From positions 1-63,851 of IMG/VR virus record IMGVR_UViG_3300024423_000001: DNA of 63,851 bases; one strand, 5' to 3'. The notes under the pieces were generated by a model, which worked only from the letters and a program-made list of their open reading frames with translations, searched no databases and had not been told where the DNA came from. The stretch comes from a virus. The translations under genes were made by a program, and so were the position numbers. Of this stretch, positions 47,812 through 57,949 are shown one piece after another (positions within the stretch are counted from its first letter, which is position 1; each line of letters begins with the position of its first letter).

Positions 47812-50800
47812 CCTTTGACAGTTTGGCAGAAGAGTATTCAGAAAATATTGACGAGAGTGTTGGGCTGTGCGATTGGCTTGAGCGCGGGCCATTTGTTTAT
47901 TCGGCATTTGTAGTTGGCTCTGCAGTTCGTGTCGTTCGGCGAAGACGGATTGCTCCGACTGAGTCTGTGGAATGGGAGCTGAGCCTGTCAGGCAGTGTGG
48001 AAGATGTGAAGATCTCGCTGGATGCTGCGGATAATTTATTTGTCATCGTGCTTGATTACCATGATGGAAGGTATAGAGTAGGAGTCTGGGAGCATAGCGC
48101 AGCAGGATTCCGATTCCACGGGTACGCACTACAGTCTGCGTATCCTTTGCGATTACAAGCTTGTTTCTTCGACGTTCGTGGAAATTTCAGAATTGAATAC
48201 TTGGCATTTGACAGCTACTGTTGGCGGCTCGGGGTCGCTACGAAGGAGGCTGGTGCGGACTGGGTTTTGGCCTCATTCAGAACAAAGAACTTACTTTGCT
48301 ACGGGTCGTTGCGACCCGATAGAATTGGTGGGCAAATCAATACGCCGATCGCAGGCAATTTGTTCATGATTCTTGAGGACAGGCATGGTCGGGAGCCAGT
48401 TGCTGTTGGTAACCTTCAAGAGTCTTCGTACACAACAGTCGGAGATGGTGCAAGTGGTCTGCTCAGTAAGGTTCCTGGTTGGGAGGACTGGTTCTTCCTG
48501 AGTCATAACGAGTATACGCAGCGGGTAAAAAAGGATCTTACGGATTATAGCGCTCTTCATTGGACTGGTGGCGAGTATGTCCACGGGATAACGTGGCGAA
48601 AGGGTAAGATCTGGACAGTTGACTATAATTCTGCAGGTTATAATGCTGATGCTGTGGTTGCTATTGAAATAGATCCTGACGACTGGAGCTATACGAAACA
48701 CGATGTGTTTGGCGGGAGTTACGGGGAGCATGTCGATCCGCTCTGGATAACTTCGGTCGGTGAGGATCTTTATATCTCAGGTTATGGAAAGGGTTGGCTT
48801 TGTAAATGGAATCCCGACACAGGTGATAAGGTTAAGATCAAGTATCCTGAGGTTAAGGCGTGGTATGAAGAGTTCTGGCCAAATGCTGGCTGGAAGTTCG
48901 AGAATTTTTTGACTCCCATTCAGACTTATGAGCGGGCAGGTGTTCTTCGTTGTCTGACTCATACTTGGGCGTACCACGCATCCTTATCTTGGAATTTGCT
49001 AATAGACTTTGAGCATGATGATCCAACAAACTATCGAGTGCTTCGGTTGGATGGAGTTGAACCTGCCGGACACGATACAGAGTTCTTCTTTGTGTCCTAC
49101 CCCTATGTCTATCTTACAACCGGGAGAGTGCTGTTTCGAGTAGATCTTGTCCGCTGGTGTGTTGACAGGTCGGTTTATATAGGTGACCTCTACGGGTCTG
49201 GCGACTATCACTTTCCTGAGATTCGAACTGATGGTCATTATCTCTATCTTACCTGCCCTGGTAGCCATAAGATAGCGGTATTTACGTTCGATCTAAGGCG
49301 AGTAGCGATCGTTTCCGCAATAGATAATCCATATCACATGCTGATCGAGGAACCTTATATCTATTTTGAGGTTCCTCAGTCTCCATCGAAGTTCTGGAAG
49401 GGACGAGTGGGGTGGACGAACAAACCAACGCCCAAGATTGGACTCCTGAAGGATACTCGCTTGCCCTTGGGATCGACATTAGAGGAAAGTTCATCTGTAT
49501 CGGACTTCTCGCTCTCGCCTGCTCTCACAAAGAACCTTTACATTGCCGACTATAAAGAGTTTGGGCCGGTGGTTTCGCAGGATCAGCATTACATTTATGC
49601 CGTTCGGGATTCCCAATCTGAACCTTACATATATCAGTTCGACAAGGTAACCGGCTCAGCGAAACTCATAAGCTTACCGACCTCGGAGGTTATAGGCCCA
49701 CCTCGTGACATTATCTCAGATGGTAAGTATGTATATGCGGTTGCTGATCATGCGACCTCGCCAACGAATCGAGTGGTCGTTCATAGGTTTGGGGTCGAGG
49801 ATTTCTCGATAGCTTCGAAGGAGACTCTTGTCAGGCAATGGAGTGATGCAAGTGAAATCCATCTCACGTCGCTTGCGAAGGCTGGTGGTTTCCTTTACGT
49901 TGTAGGCTATGATGGTTCACCTTCTGGACGGCATCCTATTTTGCTCTTTGCTATTCGATGTGATTATAAGTCGGGCAATGAGGGAGTGCCTCAGGTAGAG
50001 TCTGTTCCTGAAGGCTACAAATTTCATCTCAAATATGGACAGCAATTTATTTCTCTGCCTGTGTATCCGTCTGTAACTTCGCCTGAAGGCCTGTTCGGTG
50101 CCGACGTCGAGGTTTGGCAGTATGATCCGGATATTGGTTGGTCTCGTCCGTCGCGGCTTGAACCAGGGCGAGGCTATCTTGTACGGTGCCCAAGCGATCG
50201 GACAATAACTGTTACGGGCTCGCCGTATACGGTTGATTGGACGAGTCTCGAGGGTTCGCTGAAGACTGGCTGGAATCTTGTCGGCATTGGAGAAGCCGCT
50301 GTGGAGATTGGTAATTATTATCACGACATTCAGGCATGGGACTTCGAAAGGAGTCAATACTTCCATAAGCGGAAGGGTGAGAAGCTGAAGGTCGGGCATG
50401 GTTACTGGATACGGAAGGATGGTAATTTTCGACGGATCCAACTCGATCAGACGATGTGGAACTTCAGACCATTTATCGTTGCACACGGCGATTGTCTCTA
50501 TATCGCAGGCACGGAGTGGTTATATCATTATCTAATCAAGATCCCGGTCAGCGAATTTGGAAAGGAAGTTCCAACGGTTTCTGCTGTAAGGTTCAGCACT
50601 GAGAAATATTCCAGCATACGCTCTAAGCCAATCGTCACCGACGATTATATCTTCCTTCACACGCTGACTGCTCTTGTCAGGCTTAATGCCGAAACTCTGT
50701 CGAAGGAGGCGGAAGTGGGGTTTGGCTATCCTGAATTGCTTGATTCGCTCACTTATGATCCAGTCTCAGACAGAGTGATTGCGAAGTATAGGGATGCTAA

Positions 50801-52559
50801 CGTTTTGTACATTACGAATCGTAATCTGGCAGGTGCTAAGTTAGGACTCGTGGGTATCAAGGCAGGATCAAGCGGGCCGATTTACTACGATGCTGACTGG
50901 TCGAGGGTCTTGTACTTCTTGCATCGGAACCCTTCGGTGGACTACGGGCATCTATACCAGTTCCAGATATTGCCTATAAGAGAGCTCGAGTTTCATCCTG
51001 ATCGAGTGGTCACTCGATTCTCAGATGGTTTGCCAGTGCCTTGGCGAGTTCTTTTAGATTCGTGTTCAGTTGGCTTGTCTCGGTCGCTGGAGGTAGGCAA
51101 AGTTATAGTCTTCTCTGTTATATGTGCTGTAAATAAGACTTGCTCTGTCTTTAAGTCCTTAGCTGCTGCCTTTGTCTCGAATATACAGTTATTGGCTTAC
51201 GATTGGCTTGGGCTTGTTGACTCAGTCTCGGTCTCTGTTGGTGTGTTGAGGCTTGCAATAGTGAAATCATTGTCTCTGGTGTGTCAGGTGTTAGAATCTG
51301 CTACGTTTCGAGTCAGACACGGGCTGAGTGAGCTCGTAAGCCTGACTGCGACATTCCTTGCCTACGATTGGCGAGGGCTTGTAGAATCGGTCTCTGTATC
51401 GCTTGATTTAACGGGGAAATATATTCGAGCATTAAGATCTGCATTCCTTTCAGTGGTGATCACTGTGAGAAGGAGATTCCTTAAGGGTCTGTTGTGGACA
51501 ACTCAAGAATGCAAGCCTACGTATCCAAAGATAGAAGAGATTACTGGGGGATTCAGGTACACTTTCAGGCAGGGTTCAAATTGGTTTACACCTTTGACGG
51601 AAGGCTGTTCACCCGAGGATTTCGGAGCGGATGTTGAGGTGTGGGCATGGGATCCGGCTACGGGCTGGTACCATCCAGATTCATTCGATTGCTCACGTCG
51701 GGGTTACTTGATGCGATGTCCTACCGTGCGCACTGTTGAAGTTACTGGCACTAAGTGCGCGGCGTTCTCTTGGGAGGATCTTAAGAATTCGCTTACTAAA
51801 GGAACTTGGAATCTAGTTGGTGTCTATTCAGACATAACGGTCGGGGATGCGGATAATCTTATCTTAGGTTATGACGAGGCAGAGGGGAAGTGGTGCCCTA
51901 TCGTCCAAGGCAGTATTCTCGAGCGGGGCCGTGCTTACTGGATATTAGAAGGCACACCCGGCGAGAAGCCTTTTGAAATCTCTATTAGGTTTAATGCTTG
52001 GGATTGGCTTGGTCTTAAGGAGAATGTTCCGCCGATCATAAAGCTGAGCAAGAACTTCCGGACTGGCTTTGCCGAGTCAATTGCGGTTGGAATTATAAGA
52101 AGAGTATATATTGCGACTACGATGGTTGCTGAGACTCTGAAGCTGACGTTAGGTCGGGCGTTCAGTGCGGTGTGTTCGCTCGCTGATGCCTGCCAGTTTG
52201 GTATCTTACGCTGGATTTCGACCTTGAAGTCATGCTGCTCGTCGTTGTATACCGAAACTATCTTGCGGAAGTTACCGGAACTTGCACGTTCGGATTCTGT
52301 TTGGGTGAGCATAACTAGGACTTCTGCTTACCTGCGTAAAGTTGTTCATGCTGAGGTTGTCAGGCTCAGCGATGTTCTAAGTTATGTGCCTATCAAGCGA
52401 CCTGTTGAAGCTTTGAGTGTCTCGGTTAATAGAGTCTTTGAGATTGTTTTCCGATTATTCTCAGAGCTGCCCTGTCGGTTGCGATGGAGACTGAGGATAT
52501 ACAACTTGTTGGCTGGCATACGAGTCTCCTCTCGCTTCAGGAAGTTGAACAGGAAGTAA
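47808..52559 (+). CDS. Giant fibre-like protein, 1583 aa
   Basis: N-terminal two-thirds: many propeller-like strands with GKIWTVDYNSAGYNADA, ISDGKYVYAVADH-type blades. Two copies of a domain with FGADVEVWxxDPxxGW, RGYLVRCPSDRTI/RGYLMRCPTVRTV, WNLVG and GYWI/AYWI occur near residues 740-870 and 1245-1375. Between and after them are repeats of LLAYDWLGLVDSVSVSVG type, ending in a long low-complexity helical/Ser region. No signal peptide or membrane span. A major adhesin or side fibre is likely. Confidence 0.7.
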   Translation: MTFDSLAEEYSENIDESVGLCDWLERGPFVYSAFVVGSAVRVVRRRRIAPTESVEWELSLSGSVEDVKISLDAADNLFVIVLDYHDGRYRVGVWEHSAAGFRFHGYALQSAYPLRLQACFFDVRGNFRIEYLAFDSYCWRLGVATKEAGADWVLASFRTKNLLCYGSLRPDRIGGQINTPIAGNLFMILEDRHGREPVAVGNLQESSYTTVGDGASGLLSKVPGWEDWFFLSHNEYTQRVKKDLTDYSALHWTGGEYVHGITWRKGKIWTVDYNSAGYNADAVVAIEIDPDDWSYTKHDVFGGSYGEHVDPLWITSVGEDLYISGYGKGWLCKWNPDTGDKVKIKYPEVKAWYEEFWPNAGWKFENFLTPIQTYERAGVLRCLTHTWAYHASLSWNLLIDFEHDDPTNYRVLRLDGVEPAGHDTEFFFVSYPYVYLTTGRVLFRVDLVRWCVDRSVYIGDLYGSGDYHFPEIRTDGHYLYLTCPGSHKIAVFTFDLRRVAIVSAIDNPYHMLIEEPYIYFEVPQSPSKFWKGRVGWTNKPTPKIGLLKDTRLPLGSTLEESSSVSDFSLSPALTKNLYIADYKEFGPVVSQDQHYIYAVRDSQSEPYIYQFDKVTGSAKLISLPTSEVIGPPRDIISDGKYVYAVADHATSPTNRVVVHRFGVEDFSIASKETLVRQWSDASEIHLTSLAKAGGFLYVVGYDGSPSGRHPILLFAIRCDYKSGNEGVPQVESVPEGYKFHLKYGQQFISLPVYPSVTSPEGLFGADVEVWQYDPDIGWSRPSRLEPGRGYLVRCPSDRTITVTGSPYTVDWTSLEGSLKTGWNLVGIGEAAVEIGNYYHDIQAWDFERSQYFHKRKGEKLKVGHGYWIRKDGNFRRIQLDQTMWNFRPFIVAHGDCLYIAGTEWLYHYLIKIPVSEFGKEVPTVSAVRFSTEKYSSIRSKPIVTDDYIFLHTLTALVRLNAETLSKEAEVGFGYPELLDSLTYDPVSDRVIAKYRDANVLYITNRNLAGAKLGLVGIKAGSSGPIYYDADWSRVLYFLHRNPSVDYGHLYQFQILPIRELEFHPDRVVTRFSDGLPVPWRVLLDSCSVGLSRSLEVGKVIVFSVICAVNKTCSVFKSLAAAFVSNIQLLAYDWLGLVDSVSVSVGVLRLAIVKSLSLVCQVLESATFRVRHGLSELVSLTATFLAYDWRGLVESVSVSLDLTGKYIRALRSAFLSVVITVRRRFLKGLLWTTQECKPTYPKIEEITGGFRYTFRQGSNWFTPLTEGCSPEDFGADVEVWAWDPATGWYHPDSFDCSRRGYLMRCPTVRTVEVTGTKCAAFSWEDLKNSLTKGTWNLVGVYSDITVGDADNLILGYDEAEGKWCPIVQGSILERGRAYWILEGTPGEKPFEISIRFNAWDWLGLKENVPPIIKLSKNFRTGFAESIAVGIIRRVYIATTMVAETLKLTLGRAFSAVCSLADACQFGILRWISTLKSCCSSLYTETILRKLPELARSDSVWVSITRTSAYLRKVVHAEVVRLSDVLSYVPIKRPVEALSVSVNRVFEIVFRLFSELPCRLRWRLRIYNLLAGIRVSSRFRKLNRK

Positions 52560-52593
52560 GTTCGAGTTATGATTATGCGTGGGAGGTGGAGTC

Positions 52594-53103
52594 ATGAAAG
52601 ATAAAGTCGTGTATAAGGTTAGGACCCTCCTGAAGAAGTTCAAAGAGGACATCTCGCCCTATCGGGGCCGTGAGCACGAGTTCTATGCGAAGTTCAAGCC
52701 TTATGAGGTCGTCGAGAAGCACGGGAATGTATTGCTGAATGCTGGTATCGATGAGCTCTGGGACCTAGTAACTGGTGCAGGCGGTACTGCCTACGATAAT
52801 GCACATGCGCATATCGGTGTTGGTGATTCGAGTGCTGCGGCTGACGCTTCGCAGACTGATCTTCAGGGCACGAACAAGAAATGGAATCCGATGGATGCGG
52901 GCTATCCAACCTCTACGGATCAGAAGGCTACGTGGCGAGCGAGCTTTGCGGATGGCGATGCCAACTTCACGTGGAACGAGTGGGGCGTCTGTAATGCATC
53001 TGGCACAGGTGCTGGTGGCGTACTCTTGAATAGAAAAGTCGAGAACCTGGGCACGAAGAATGGTGGAACGTGGCAGCTCACAGTTGAAATTTCGCTCAGT
53101 TAA
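52594..53103 (+). CDS. Virion/tail-associated protein, paralogue 2 (169 aa)
   Basis: ATG 52594 (MKDKVVYKVRTLLKK) with GGGAGGTGG upstream. Matches the protein at 43828-44277 in layout: GNVLLNAGIDELWDLV, HAHIGVGDSSAAAD, TWRASFADGDANFTW, NEWGVCNASG, GGVLLNRKV and the end LTVEISLS. It adds an N-terminal basic extension. Confidence 0.65.
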   Translation: MKDKVVYKVRTLLKKFKEDISPYRGREHEFYAKFKPYEVVEKHGNVLLNAGIDELWDLVTGAGGTAYDNAHAHIGVGDSSAAADASQTDLQGTNKKWNPMDAGYPTSTDQKATWRASFADGDANFTWNEWGVCNASGTGAGGVLLNRKVENLGTKNGGTWQLTVEISLS

Positions 53104-53221
53104 CCTCTTTTAGTTTGAGTTTAGCATCCACTTAAAGAAGTTCAGGTTTATGGAATCTTATCTCACATTGGGAGGGAGTTAAGGGATAATAGGTATTGAA
53201 TTCAGGAGATAGCAGTGTAGT

Positions 53222-56200
53222 ATGGGTTGGTTATCGGGATACCAATATAGGAAGAAAGTAACGATATCGGGTTCAAGTGGAGCTGGACAGTACTATCAGG
53301 TCAAACTGTCCATTGGTAGCTCGTCAGGTGGTGACTTCCATTTAGAGGGGCATTGTACGGACTTTCCCAATGACATACGGTTCACTGATGATGATGGCGA
53401 GACACTGTTGGACTACTGGATAGAAGATCCTACACAAGACCCGATTACGGTATGGGTCGAAGTCAAGGATAATCTGGATAATGACGTGGACATCTATTGT
53501 TACTATGGGAAAAGCGGTGCCAGTTCTGCGAGTGATAGCGAGGCGACTTTTGAGTTTTATGATGATTTTGAATTTGGAAGTTTGGTCTCATGGGATTATG
53601 GAGATTATGGATTTGGTGGTAATACGAATCCTGTTTTTGTGCATGATATAGATGGGGATGGACAGAAAGAGATAATTCTTGCGCGCCTGGAACATGAAAA
53701 CAAGCTTGTGGTTCTAAATCATGATGGAAGTCACAGGTTTACATTTACGGGCGATGATACCGATATAAGCTTTGATTACCATGCAATTGCATTTGCGGAT
53801 GTAAATGGTGATGGCAAAGATGAAATAATCTTTGGCTCTGATAAGGTATATGCGATTGATTATAATGGCAACGAGCTGTGGTCGTATGACCCGGAAACAT
53901 ACTATTATTATTCTGATTATTCTGGCAAGAACGTACGTGTGATAGCGTTAGATGCGGCAGATATTGACAATGATGGCGATATAGAGACAGTAGCGTTGAT
54001 ACACGATTCGTCTTCCGACCATTCTTCTCAAAACCAAGTAGTGGACTGCATAAAGAAAGATGGGTCGGGGAGAAAATGGAGATGGGGACCGACGACTGCC
54101 AATGCAGTCGCCCATTACCTTCTACTTGCACGATTAGATCAGTCGTCCAATTATTACCATATAATTTTCACAGATGCAAGCCAGCTATGGTGTCTCAAGC
54201 ATGATGGTACAGAACAGTGGCATAATACTGATGCTCATGACTCTGATATGCATATGGCTGTCAATGTAAATGAGTCATCGGATAATCTGGAAGTTCTTGC
54301 ATGCGGAAAGGATAAATTTTGTGCTATCAACCTTGATGGTTCAATGTACTGGTCATACAACACAGGACACACTCAAGAGTTCGATGTTGCAGATGTAAAT
54401 AACGATGGACATTATGAAATTGGTGTGTTTAATAACTATGATGACCATCTATTCATATTTTCTCATGATGGAAATAAGCTATATGATGGCTATGTCAGTG
54501 GAATAGGCTGGAATGGTCTTATAAATGCGGTCAAGGTGGATGGCAACTGGTATTTTGCGATTGGGGATAGATTGTATAACCATAATGGTTGCGTGGGCAA
54601 ATGTTTAAAGTTTATAGGTACAACGAAACACTTCAATTACAAACATCATATTTTTGGTTACTCTCCCGATTTTGATAATGATAATGCTGAGGAACTCATC
54701 GGGAATAGTTGTATTGGAGAAATTGAAATTGCCCCGTGGACTGCTCAGACTGGGTGCTTTGACCTTGTGGGAGAATCAGGGAACGGCATAGCGAAGGGAG
54801 TAACGAACGGAGCTAATCTTGTGACTCACAATATGGCAGATATAGGTGTTGGAAAGGCTATTAGGGCTAAAATTAGAGCTGATGATGATTATAGTGGTAC
54901 TGGAATTATCTTCGGTTACCAAGACTCTTCTAATTTCTATCATGTAAGAGTTGATAACGGGGAGGATGAACTCCAAATATACGAATGGGTTTCAGGCTCG
55001 GCAAGTAAAAAGGGAAGTGCATCAGTAACGATTAGCACAGGAACATGGTATGTCTTGGAAGCTATATGGAGCGGAGCGAATTCAATAGAAGCAAAGCTTT
55101 ATGATGTGGATGGAAATGAATTGGCATCAGCCTCTGCAACAATGACTGGAGGCTTCTCAAGCGGTAAAATAGGATTCAGAACTTATAATAGAGGCAGTTA
55201 TGATGATTTTCGTGTTCGCAAATACGCCGACCCGGAGCCAACATTCAGTAGTGCGAATGCAGAAGAGACAGGACCTATGCAGAAATCATCTTTGGATGCA
55301 GGTGCAGCGATTGATTCTACCAAGTTAGCAAGTTCAAACACACGTCCGGATGCAGGATTGGTTACTGAAATGCAAAGTGTTGGCTTATCTCAATTTGATG
55401 CGGGAGATGGGGTAGAGGTGCTATCGCTGGCTTCCATGTTTGAGATTATGGATTCGGGGCTTATAGTCGAAGGTGAATCTCTAATTGGAGAAATAGTTAG
55501 CATAGATGCGGGTTACTTTACAGACCTTGAGCTACTTGGGGTAATACTCTCAGTCCTCGAGTCAGGCGGTTTTGAAGAGTCAAGTCTTCTTGAGACGCTG
55601 CTATTGAAGTTCGCATCTGACTCATGTATTTCATTTGATTCAATGTCACTTGTCTCTTATTGCCTTGGTTCGGACTCAGTAATATCTGAAGAGGCTCGGA
55701 GTTTTCAATCCAGCTTTGAATCTCTTGACTCGGGATTTGTCATAGAATCCAGATTTATAGTCGGTCAAGTATTGAGTTTAGAGGTTAGCCTCGCAAGTGA
55801 GACTCGTTCGTTGGCAGGTATCCTTAGCGCTGTTGAACATGCGGATGGGATCGATTTAGCCGCGGTCTTCTCGGTGTTATTAGGGCTGGATCTCGGCGAG
55901 CCATTCGAATCGAGCTACCTACCGAGCCTAACTTACAAATCGTCCTCCGATTCGGGTATTCTTATTGATTCAGAGTTGGTTCACTCATTGATTAAAGTGG
56001 CTGAGAAAGCTCACTCAGCGACTGCGCGGCAGCTCGCAGCATCATCATCCTCGATGGATTTCGGATCGGTTTCGGACATGAAGCGGCTGACGTCTGGTCT
56101 AACCGGTTCGGATCTGAGTTCATTAGTGGATGTTTCTCGCTTAACGGTAATACTTAGTAGACCGGAGATAGCGGTTTACATTGAGGATAGACCATTGATT

Positions 56201-56485
56201 TCGGCAGCTGTGCTGGGCCGAGATAGGACAGTCAGTGAATCTCGGTCCGATATATTCAATTTACTTAAGAAATTGGAGACTGGGTCTCTGGTGGATTCCG
56301 GCTGGACACAGGCGGGCATAGTTGAGAAGCTGGTGACTGATGCTGGTTTGCTATCAGAATCGAGCGAGCGCGTGGAGACTGCGAAGAAGGTTGTTCTATT
56401 GGCTAAGGCTATTAAACTATGGTATTTTGCACGACGGGCAAGGCTTAATAATCAGATATTGGAGTTTGATGAAGGAGACCTTTGA
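53222..56485 (+). CDS. DUF2341/FG-GAP-repeat fibre protein, 1087 aa
   Basis: Domains in order: DUF2341 (WLSGYQYRKKVTISGSSG, DIYCYYGKSGASSASDSEA), FG-GAP/VCBS-type calcium blades (HDIDGDGQKEII, ADVNGDGKDEIIFG, DIDNDGDIET, ADVNNDGHYEIG) to about residue 510, a LamG-like jelly roll (ADDDYSGTGIIFGYQDSSNF), then about 350 residues of degenerate Ser/Leu/Asp/Glu repeats. Codons of the DUF2341-VCBS part look AT-richer than the neighbours, suggesting later acquisition. DUF2341 is frequent in archaeal surface proteins, so host-derived receptor binding is plausible. Confidence 0.75.
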   Translation: MGWLSGYQYRKKVTISGSSGAGQYYQVKLSIGSSSGGDFHLEGHCTDFPNDIRFTDDDGETLLDYWIEDPTQDPITVWVEVKDNLDNDVDIYCYYGKSGASSASDSEATFEFYDDFEFGSLVSWDYGDYGFGGNTNPVFVHDIDGDGQKEIILARLEHENKLVVLNHDGSHRFTFTGDDTDISFDYHAIAFADVNGDGKDEIIFGSDKVYAIDYNGNELWSYDPETYYYYSDYSGKNVRVIALDAADIDNDGDIETVALIHDSSSDHSSQNQVVDCIKKDGSGRKWRWGPTTANAVAHYLLLARLDQSSNYYHIIFTDASQLWCLKHDGTEQWHNTDAHDSDMHMAVNVNESSDNLEVLACGKDKFCAINLDGSMYWSYNTGHTQEFDVADVNNDGHYEIGVFNNYDDHLFIFSHDGNKLYDGYVSGIGWNGLINAVKVDGNWYFAIGDRLYNHNGCVGKCLKFIGTTKHFNYKHHIFGYSPDFDNDNAEELIGNSCIGEIEIAPWTAQTGCFDLVGESGNGIAKGVTNGANLVTHNMADIGVGKAIRAKIRADDDYSGTGIIFGYQDSSNFYHVRVDNGEDELQIYEWVSGSASKKGSASVTISTGTWYVLEAIWSGANSIEAKLYDVDGNELASASATMTGGFSSGKIGFRTYNRGSYDDFRVRKYADPEPTFSSANAEETGPMQKSSLDAGAAIDSTKLASSNTRPDAGLVTEMQSVGLSQFDAGDGVEVLSLASMFEIMDSGLIVEGESLIGEIVSIDAGYFTDLELLGVILSVLESGGFEESSLLETLLLKFASDSCISFDSMSLVSYCLGSDSVISEEARSFQSSFESLDSGFVIESRFIVGQVLSLEVSLASETRSLAGILSAVEHADGIDLAAVFSVLLGLDLGEPFESSYLPSLTYKSSSDSGILIDSELVHSLIKVAEKAHSATARQLAASSSSMDFGSVSDMKRLTSGLTGSDLSSLVDVSRLTVILSRPEIAVYIEDRPLISAAVLGRDRTVSESRSDIFNLLKKLETGSLVDSGWTQAGIVEKLVTDAGLLSESSERVETAKKVVLLAKAIKLWYFARRARLNNQILEFDEGDL

Positions 56486-56605
56486 GATTTGCCATGAGAC
56501 GCTCATATTTAGCCACAGTTGCAATTTTATTGAGTGGGCTATATCTTAATATCTCCGGAGTTAGATTTTGTCTTATACATACCAAATTTAGCCATAGACA
56601 AAATG
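56486..56605 (+). promoter_or_regulatory. 120-bp inverted-repeat promoter module, copy 4 (connector/tail operon)
   Basis: Distal arm 56486-56528 begins right after the fibre gene stop; spacer 56529-56561 carries CTATATCTTAATA at offset about 11; the proximal arm 56562-56605 is the most diverged and includes the start codon at 56603. It would drive connector, tail tube, tape measure and baseplate genes. Confidence 0.65.
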
Positions 56606-57496
56606 GGTGAAACAGTCGAGGTAGGTGAGTCGCTCAGGCTCCGAGCAGAGTTCTATGATTGGGACGGCGACCTGTTCGATCCTGATAGCGTTTATGTCTC
56701 TATTTGGAACAACTCAGGTTCAAAGGTCGTTGATCGGGCTAATGCCAACCGTCAGGCTCTTGGCTCTTACTACTACGATTACAATGTGCCTTCTGATCTC
56801 AACATTTCGTATGCTGAGCAGTGGACATACCTATTCGAGGGTGTGGTTGGCGAGTCGAAGATTCTGGATAGGGGCTACTTCACGGTCCTACCTCAAGTCT
56901 TGGTTCCACGATACTCTTCGGTTCTGGAGGTTGCGACGCTATTGCATCAGGACATAACAGACGAAACTACGCCATCCGAACAAGAGGTGGCTCGTTGGTT
57001 AGTTGCGAAGGAGCGGTATATTGACGAGTTACTGAATACCTCCTTCACGAAGAGAACTACAACTAATGAGATTCATACACTCGACGTTCGGACACCTCAG
57101 GCGATAGGTTGGATTCCGGTCTTTCTTAATCACCGACCAGTTCAGCGGATAACCAAGTTCGAGTACCGATATTGGTGGTGGGGTGACTGGACAGAAGACA
57201 GCGAAGGTAACATCTGGCGACTTGAGGATAACGTCCTAAAAGTCCGTCGTATCTGGTGGTGGGGTCGTAGGTACGATATTCGAGTGTCCTATGAGTGGGG
57301 TTATTCAGAGGTGCCAGCGGACATTCGTGAACTTTGCACAAAACTCGTGGTCGTGGACATCTTGCAGAGCGAAGCCTACCAGCATTTGTTGCCAGCAGGT
57401 ATGAATTCGGTAATAGAGATAGCGCAGCGAGCGGAGAACTATCGAGATGATTGTCGTGCAATTATTCAGCGTCGAAAGGAGGCGAGTCTGATATGA
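56603..57496 (+). CDS. Head-tail connector (adaptor) with N-terminal Ig-like domain
   Basis: 297 aa from ATG 56603 (MGETVEVGESLRLR); the upstream frame lies in the promoter module. Residues 1-100 form an Ig/BppU-like beta domain. The C-terminal two-thirds match connector proteins: EVARWLVAKERYIDELL, a beta region with WWWGDW, then YEWGYSEVPADIRELCTKL helices. Fits between head and tail. Confidence 0.7.
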   Translation: MGETVEVGESLRLRAEFYDWDGDLFDPDSVYVSIWNNSGSKVVDRANANRQALGSYYYDYNVPSDLNISYAEQWTYLFEGVVGESKILDRGYFTVLPQVLVPRYSSVLEVATLLHQDITDETTPSEQEVARWLVAKERYIDELLNTSFTKRTTTNEIHTLDVRTPQAIGWIPVFLNHRPVQRITKFEYRYWWWGDWTEDSEGNIWRLEDNVLKVRRIWWWGRRYDIRVSYEWGYSEVPADIRELCTKLVVVDILQSEAYQHLLPAGMNSVIEIAQRAENYRDDCRAIIQRRKEASLI

Positions 57497-57915
57497 GAGT
57501 TCTAGATTCATTCAAGAGCTATTGGCAGAATGTGTTCGAAACTCGATACCTGGACACTGAGTGGAAGAGCAGGCAGCGGGTTTATTGGAATATCAATGAA
57601 GTTAAGACTCTCGATCTCAGGAACTATACCTCGTTCGTATTCAATGTTGCCAATGAGGCAGTCGAGGTCGTAGGGCTGGGTTATAAGGCAAGGAAGCGCA
57701 CATGGCTGGCTGAGATGTCAGTATATTCTTCAATTCCCGAAGAGTTGGATACCATTGAGGAAATAGTCCTGGATACGTTATTCAGCGGTGGAGGTCGTGA
57801 TCCGTTTGCTGGTGTAGATATCATGAAACTTGAGCGAGTGGAGTTCAATCTCGAAGAAACCCATGCTGTAATCTATCCCACATTTGAGTTCAGTCTCGTC
57901 AAGTTCTACGAGTAG
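57493..57915 (+). CDS. Tail terminator-like protein, 140 aa
   Basis: ATG 57493 overlaps the previous stop; the frame is open to 57451. Mixed alpha-beta, ending in HAVIYPTFEFSLVKFYE. Position between connector and tail tube is where tail-terminator proteins lie. Family by context and shape only. Confidence 0.55.
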   Translation: MRVLDSFKSYWQNVFETRYLDTEWKSRQRVYWNINEVKTLDLRNYTSFVFNVANEAVEVVGLGYKARKRTWLAEMSVYSSIPEELDTIEEIVLDTLFSGGGRDPFAGVDIMKLERVEFNLEETHAVIYPTFEFSLVKFYE

Positions 57916-57949
57916 TTAGAGTTCAATTAGTGCAAAGAGGTGGTGAACG

